From Gluconacetobacter takamatsuzukensis (GTDB lineage Bacteria > Pseudomonadota > Alphaproteobacteria > Acetobacterales > Acetobacteraceae), in contig NZ_JABEQK010000009.1 of assembly GCF_014174275.1 (NCBI RefSeq), positions 110,074 to 174,073 of the forward strand: a stretch of DNA of 64,000 nt. The letters run 5' to 3'. Made by a program: the position numbers and the translations under genes. Below the pieces are notes generated by a model that was given only the letters and a program-made list of their open reading frames with translations, searched no databases and had not been told where the DNA came from. Below are positions 58,897 through 64,000 of this stretch, in pieces (positions within the stretch are counted from its first letter, which is position 1; each line of letters begins with the position of its first letter).

Positions 58897-61800
58897 ATGA
58901 CGCCTCCGAAAAAATCCCCGACCGTCGACCCGCTTGCACGCTTCGCCCCCGCGACCCGCACATGGTTCGACACGGCGTTCGCCTCTCCAACGGCGGTACA
59001 GGCGGCGGCATGGGCGGTCATCGGCGGCGGAGAAAACGCACTGGTCATCGCACCCACCGGCTCAGGCAAGACCCTGGCCGCGTTCCTGCACGCCATCGAC
59101 CGGCTGTTCCGCGAGCGCGAGGCGGAGGCCGCAACCGAAACGGCGTCCCCGCCCGCAAAACCCGAAGCCAGGGCAGCGACACGCATTCTCTACATCTCGC
59201 CGGTCAAGGCCCTCGGCGCCGACGTGCAGCGCAACCTGCGCATCCCGCTCCATGGCGTCGAAGCGGAGCGAAAACGACGCGGCGACCCACCCGTCACGAT
59301 CACCGTCGGCATGCGCACGGGCGACACGCCTGCGGCCGAACGGGCCGGCCTGCTGCGCCGCCCTCCCGACATTCTCATCACCACCCCCGAATCCCTCTAC
59401 CTGATGCTGACGTCGAAGGCGCGCGAGACCTTGCGGGGCGTACAGGCCATACTCGTCGACGAGGTCCACGCGGTAGCCGGCACCAAGCGCGGCACGCATC
59501 TGGCCCTGAGCCTGGAGCGGCTGGACGCATTGCTGCCGACACCGGCCCAGCGGATCGGCCTGTCGGCAACCGTACGTCCGGCCGACCGGGTGGCACAGTT
59601 CCTCGGCGGCGCACGTCCGGTCACGATCGTGAACCCACCCTCCAGCCGCCGGCTCGACCTGAAGATCGTGGTGCCGGTCGAGGACATGAGCAAACTGGGC
59701 GCCCCCGTCGACCAGCCCGGCGAAGGGGGACGCAGCACCAGGGCCGGCTCGATCTGGCCGCATGTCGAAGCCAGCATCCTCGACCGGGTCCTGGGCCAGC
59801 GCGCCACGATCGTCTTCACCAATTCACGCGGCCTTGCCGAAAAGCTCACGGCCCGGCTCAACGAACTCTACGCCGAACGATGGGCCCAGGACCCGCCCGC
59901 CCCCGACACCGCACCACCCGTCCACTACGCCTCGGTCTCCGGCAGTACCGAAAAGCGATCGACGGGCGCCCCGCCCCTGATCGCCCGCTCCCACCACGGA
60001 TCGGTCTCGAAAGAGCAGCGCCGCGAGATCGAGAGCAGTCTCAAATCGGGCGACCTGCGCTGCGTCGTCGCGACATCCAGCCTGGAACTCGGCATCGACA
60101 TGGGGCTGGTCGACCTGGTGATCCAGGTCGCGGCCCCACCCTCGGTAGCAAGCGGCCTGCAACGGGTGGGCCGCGCCGGCCACCAGGTCGGCGGCGCCTC
60201 CGCCGGGCTGGTCTATCCCCGCACACGGCGCGACCTAGTCGATGCCACCGTCACCGTCGAATCCATGCGTGCCGGCCGCATCGAGGCCATCGATCCGCCG
60301 CGCAACCCGCTCGACGTCCTGGCGCAGCAGACGGTGGCCGCGGTCGCGGTCGCCCCGGTGAATGTCGAGGACTGGTACACGACCGTGCGCCGCGCCGCAC
60401 CCTTCGCCACCCTCCCCCGCAGCGCATTCGATGCGACGCTCGACATGCTCGCCGGGCGCTATCCATCCGACGATTTCGCCGCATTCCGCCCACGCCTGGT
60501 CTGGAATCGCGAGACCGGCCTCCTCACGCCCCGTCCGGGCGCCCTGCAACTCGCCGTCACCAGCGGCGGCACCATTCCCGACCGGGGCCTCTTCACCGTC
60601 ATCCTCCCCGAAGGCGAGGAGCAGGCCGGCTCGCGTCGCGTCGGGGAACTCGACGAAGAGATGGTCTACGAATCCCGGGTCAACGACATCATCACCCTCG
60701 GCACGACCTCCTGGCGCATCGAACAGATCACCAACGACCAGGTGATCGTGACGCCGGCACCCGGCCGCTCCGCCCGGCTGCCGTTCTGGCACGGCGACGG
60801 CACGCGGCGCCCCGCCGAACTGGGCGAGGCGATCGGCGCCTTCATGGCCACGCTCGACACCGCAACGCGCGAAGAAAACAGCGAAGACACCCCGAAAGCC
60901 GAAACCCTCCCCCGGCCGGAGGCAAGCCTGCACGCGGCCGGACTGGACACGAACGCCATCACCAACCTGCTCGCGCTCATCGGCGAACAGCGCACGGCAA
61001 CCGGCGTGCTGCCCACCGACCGGACGCTGGTGATCGAACGCTGCCGCGACGAAGGCGGCGACTGGCGGGTCATCCTCCACTCCCCCTATGGCCGCCGCGT
61101 GCATGATCCCTGGGCGCTGGCGATCGCGGCCCGCATCCGGCGCCGGTTCCGGATCGACCCTTCGGTGGTGGCCAGCGACGACGGCATCGTCGCCCGCCTG
61201 CCCGACACCGACGGACGCGTACCGGGCGCGGAATTGTTCCTCTTCGACCCGGACAAGCTCCGCGCCATCGTGACCGAGGCCGTCGGCGGCTCGGCATTGT
61301 TCGCCGCCCGCTTTAGGGAATGCGCCTCCCGCGCGCTGCTCCTGCCCCGCCGCGCCCCCGGCCATCGCTCCCCGCTCTGGCAGCAGCGGCTGCGCGCCGG
61401 CCAGTTGCTGGAAATCGTGCGCGACCATCCGGATTTTCCGATCCTGGTCGAAACCGCCCGCGAATGCCTGCGCGACGTCTACGACCTCGCGGCCCTCGAC
61501 ACGCTGGCCCGCCGCCTCGCGGACGGCGCGATCCGCATCGTGGAGGTGACGACCGAAATTCCCTCGCCTTTCGCGGCAGACCTGCTGTTCGGTTACGTGG
61601 CCGAATTCATGTATGCGACCGACGCTCCCATCGCCGAGCGACGCGCCTCCATCCTGTCCCTCGACAGCGGACTGCTGGCCGACCTGCTCGGCGAAGTCGA
61701 TCTCGGGACATTGCTCGATCCCACCGTGACGGCGCAGGTCGAAAGCGAATTGCAACGCCTGGCCCCGGCCTATCGCGCAAAGGGAAAGGAAGGCACCGCC

Positions 61801-63807
61801 GACCTCGTGCGCGAACTCGGCCCGTTATCGACCGAGGACGTCGCGCAACGCCTCACGGACGGCGACGCCCAATCCGCCCTGGCGGCACTCGCGAGCGAAC
61901 GCCGCGTCATCCAGACGACGATCGCGGGCCGACCATGCTGGGCCGCCATCGAAGACGCCGCCCGCCTGCGCGACGCGCTCGGCGTAACATTGCCGGCCGA
62001 TCTCCCCGACATCTTTCTCAACCCGACCGCCGACCCGCTCCGTGACCTGATCGCGCGCTACGCACGCACTCACGGGCCCTTCACGACGGAGGAGGTCGCA
62101 ACCCGCTTCGGCCTCGGCGTCGCGGTAGCCGAGGCGGCGCTGGAACGGCTGCGCGACCAGGGCCGGCTGCTCAAGGGCAATTTCGGTGTCGAACGCCGGC
62201 TGGAAGCCCTGGCGGACGCCATCACCCCTCCCCCCACGCGCAATCCACTGGCGCACCACGAATGGGTAGCCGACGACGTCTTCCGGCGCCTGCGGCTGCG
62301 CGCCCTGCAAGCGGCGCGCGAGGCCACCCGCCCCGCCGGACAGGACGCCTATGTCCGCCTGCTGCTGGAACGCCACAATCTTCTCGCCGAACCCGCCCCC
62401 CGCGCCGTGCCGTCTCTGCCGCACGCGGCGGGGGGAATCCTCACCGGCATCCAGGGTGTCGCGCGTGTCGTCGAACAACTCGCGGGCGTGCCATTGCCGG
62501 CTTCGTTATGGGAGCACCAGATCCTGCGTGCCCGCGTGCCCGACTACAATCCCTCCATGCTGGACGAATTGATCGTCAACGGCAGTGTCCTGTGGTGCGG
62601 CCACGGCAAACTCGGCGGGGAAGACGGTCTGGTGTCCCTGCACCCCAGGGAATTCGCCGCCGAAACCCTGCCGCCCCCACCAGCGGCAGACGACATGCCG
62701 TCCCTGTCGCCGCTCCAGCGCGCGATCCTCGATCTTCTCGCCGATGGCGGCGCCTATTTCGCCCACCAGATCGCAACATTGGCCGCCGCCCGACTGGCAG
62801 AGAAGTCGGAGGATCAAACCCAAACCCAAGCCCCAACCTGGGACGGCGCCCCGTTCCTGTCGGCATCCGATCTCGATGCGGCCCTGTGGGACCTCGCCTG
62901 GTCCGGCGCCATCACCAGCGACAGCTGGTCGCCGCTGCGCGCACGCTCGGCCGTCCGCACGCCCCCCCGTCCACGCCCGATCCACCGCTCACATCGGCGC
63001 ACGGGGTTTCATGGATCCGCCTTCCCCCGGCCAGGCACAGCCGGCATGTCCCGATCCGGCATGCTCGGCGACCCGACCCTTGCCGGCCGCTGGTCGCTGC
63101 TGCCGCGCGAGGCGGCCAGCGACACCGCCCGCGCGCTGGCCCTGGCCGAGGGGCTTCTCGACCGCTACGGCATCGTCACGCGCGGCGCCGCCATCGCCGA
63201 AGCGGTGCCGGGCGGCTTCCCCGCCCTCCAGACGATCTTCCGAAGCCTGGAAGATGCCGGCCAGATCCTGCGCGGCCGCTTCGTCGAAGGGCTCGGCGCC
63301 TCCCAGTTCGCGGAACGCGCGACCATCGACCAGCTCCGCGACCGCTGCGAACACGACAAACCAGACACACACGACAAACGCGGCAAAAGCGAAGCACGCG
63401 GCACACACGCAGGCCCTGCACCCGCCGACCATACACCAATCGGACTCTCGGCCGGCGACCCAGCCAATCCTTTCGGCACGATCCTGCCCTGGCCCCCGCA
63501 CCCATCCGCAACCCGCCCAACACGCCGCCCCGGCGCCTTCGTCGTCATCGCCGATGGCCGAGTGGTGCTGTATCTGACCCAGGGCGGCCGCAACCTGCTG
63601 ACCTATATCGACACGGAAGATCCCACCCTCGCCAACCGCCTCACCGCCGCCCTGAACGCCCTCACCACAGCACTCAAGCGTGAGAAACACCTCATGTTCA
63701 CGCTGGAAATGGTCAACGACCATCCCGCAGGAACAACGAACCTCAACGCCGCCCTGCGCGCCTGCGGCTTCTCGATGCTGCCGAAAGGCCTGAGCTGGCA
63801 CCAGTAG
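58897..63807 (+). CDS. lhr: Lhr-type ATP-dependent DNA helicase
   Basis: This superfamily 2 helicase of about 1636 residues is slightly longer than E. coli Lhr. Motifs in order are Walker A APTGSGKT (about 52-59), TTPESLYLML, DEVHAVAGTKRG (motif II), LSATVRP (III), then helicase-C motifs VATSSLELGIDMGLVDLVIQ and QRVGRAGHQVGG. The C-terminal half carries the Lhr winged-helix region and the conserved end GRVVLYLTQGGRNLLTY. Full-length Lhr proteins are linked to DNA repair; E. coli Lhr is reported to unwind DNA 3'-5' and to have uracil-DNA glycosylase activity in its C-terminal part. The start is uncertain: ATG 58897 fits the family better, ATG 58849 is in frame; neither has a well-placed ribosome site. 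Ala/Pro/Lys-rich loops at about 92-105 and 1485-1510 are probably unstructured. Confidence 0.9.
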   Translation: MTPPKKSPTVDPLARFAPATRTWFDTAFASPTAVQAAAWAVIGGGENALVIAPTGSGKTLAAFLHAIDRLFREREAEAATETASPPAKPEARAATRILYISPVKALGADVQRNLRIPLHGVEAERKRRGDPPVTITVGMRTGDTPAAERAGLLRRPPDILITTPESLYLMLTSKARETLRGVQAILVDEVHAVAGTKRGTHLALSLERLDALLPTPAQRIGLSATVRPADRVAQFLGGARPVTIVNPPSSRRLDLKIVVPVEDMSKLGAPVDQPGEGGRSTRAGSIWPHVEASILDRVLGQRATIVFTNSRGLAEKLTARLNELYAERWAQDPPAPDTAPPVHYASVSGSTEKRSTGAPPLIARSHHGSVSKEQRREIESSLKSGDLRCVVATSSLELGIDMGLVDLVIQVAAPPSVASGLQRVGRAGHQVGGASAGLVYPRTRRDLVDATVTVESMRAGRIEAIDPPRNPLDVLAQQTVAAVAVAPVNVEDWYTTVRRAAPFATLPRSAFDATLDMLAGRYPSDDFAAFRPRLVWNRETGLLTPRPGALQLAVTSGGTIPDRGLFTVILPEGEEQAGSRRVGELDEEMVYESRVNDIITLGTTSWRIEQITNDQVIVTPAPGRSARLPFWHGDGTRRPAELGEAIGAFMATLDTATREENSEDTPKAETLPRPEASLHAAGLDTNAITNLLALIGEQRTATGVLPTDRTLVIERCRDEGGDWRVILHSPYGRRVHDPWALAIAARIRRRFRIDPSVVASDDGIVARLPDTDGRVPGAELFLFDPDKLRAIVTEAVGGSALFAARFRECASRALLLPRRAPGHRSPLWQQRLRAGQLLEIVRDHPDFPILVETARECLRDVYDLAALDTLARRLADGAIRIVEVTTEIPSPFAADLLFGYVAEFMYATDAPIAERRASILSLDSGLLADLLGEVDLGTLLDPTVTAQVESELQRLAPAYRAKGKEGTADLVRELGPLSTEDVAQRLTDGDAQSALAALASERRVIQTTIAGRPCWAAIEDAARLRDALGVTLPADLPDIFLNPTADPLRDLIARYARTHGPFTTEEVATRFGLGVAVAEAALERLRDQGRLLKGNFGVERRLEALADAITPPPTRNPLAHHEWVADDVFRRLRLRALQAAREATRPAGQDAYVRLLLERHNLLAEPAPRAVPSLPHAAGGILTGIQGVARVVEQLAGVPLPASLWEHQILRARVPDYNPSMLDELIVNGSVLWCGHGKLGGEDGLVSLHPREFAAETLPPPPAADDMPSLSPLQRAILDLLADGGAYFAHQIATLAAARLAEKSEDQTQTQAPTWDGAPFLSASDLDAALWDLAWSGAITSDSWSPLRARSAVRTPPRPRPIHRSHRRTGFHGSAFPRPGTAGMSRSGMLGDPTLAGRWSLLPREAASDTARALALAEGLLDRYGIVTRGAAIAEAVPGGFPALQTIFRSLEDAGQILRGRFVEGLGASQFAERATIDQLRDRCEHDKPDTHDKRGKSEARGTHAGPAPADHTPIGLSAGDPANPFGTILPWPPHPSATRPTRRPGAFVVIADGRVVLYLTQGGRNLLTYIDTEDPTLANRLTAALNALTTALKREKHLMFTLEMVNDHPAGTTNLNAALRACGFSMLPKGLSWHQ

Positions 63808-63836
63808 CACCCGCCCACCGGGGCGCCAGAACGCAG

Positions 63837-63865
63837 AAAAGCCACCCTTTCGGGTGGCTTTTCTT
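63837..63865 (+). terminator. Intrinsic terminator after lhr
   Basis: AAAAGCCACCC-TTTC-GGGTGGCTTTT forms an uninterrupted stem flanked by A- and T-runs, 30 bp after the lhr stop. The A/T symmetry lets it serve both strands, ending lhr on the plus strand and the initiator tRNA transcript on the minus strand. Confidence 0.88.
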
Positions 63866-63889
63866 ATGACCTATCAAGGACTTGAACCA

Positions 63890-63966
<77 letters not shown>

Positions 63967-64000
63967 GGGGTGAGGGTAGACTGGAAGACCTGGCGGCGAC

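Overview
The window is high-GC alphaproteobacterial chromosome. It most resembles an acetic acid bacterium (Acetobacteraceae, Gluconacetobacter/Komagataeibacter type). That placement is inferred from base composition, gene content and short GC-rich intergenic hairpins; no rRNA or other decisive marker gene is present.

Layout. (1) 1-4.9 kb is core metabolism: the cut end of a molybdopterin oxidoreductase, a 2-hydroxyacid dehydrogenase, an RcnB-like periplasmic protein, an NADP-reductase/DOPA-dioxygenase pair and a class III aminotransferase. (2) 4.93-31.9 kb is a genomic island of about 27 kb inserted in the 3' end of a tRNA-Gly(GCC) gene. It has 65/66-bp att repeats, matching integrase arm-type sites at both ends and a P4-type tyrosine integrase. 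(3) 32-35.5 kb is core again: a CnoX-type thioredoxin/TPR protein, a LON-substrate-binding protein, a Trm112-like protein, panC and a tiny lipoprotein. (4) 35.5-50.3 kb holds two versions of the transglutaminase / circularly permuted ATP-grasp / alpha-E system around a D-Ala-D-Ala ligase. The second version runs by start/stop overlaps into an aldehyde dehydrogenase and an amine/amino-acid oxidase. (5) 50.7-58.8 kb is a complete biotin-independent malonate decarboxylase cluster (mdcACDEGBFH) with a divergent LysR gene. (6) 58.9-63.8 kb is a long Lhr-type helicase, followed by a terminator and an initiator tRNA-Met.

The island is an iron-acquisition island. Its two arms are inverted paralogous cassettes (exbB-exbD-tonB, then a Fur-like protein, then an RND pump). 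The left RND gene is a remnant and the right Fur-like gene is frameshifted. Between the arms lie two TonB-dependent transducers with N-terminal STN signalling domains, two FecI-type ECF sigma factors and two FecR-type anti-sigma factors. There is also a piu-like operon (PiuC-type dioxygenase, catecholate-type receptor, Sel1 protein, DUF4405 membrane protein). I found five promoter-like sites of identical geometry, GGAAAA-N14-CGT. They precede both transducers, both anti-sigma genes and the pepSY-exbBD-tonB operon. Fur-box-like sites precede one sigma gene and the piu-type receptor. The picture is iron starvation releasing sigma factor, and loaded receptor signalling through FecR to switch on the receptors, their energisation machinery and the anti-sigma factors themselves.

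No CRISPR array, rRNA or insertion sequence was seen. Function assignments come from reading the sequences and recalling family motifs; no database search was run.
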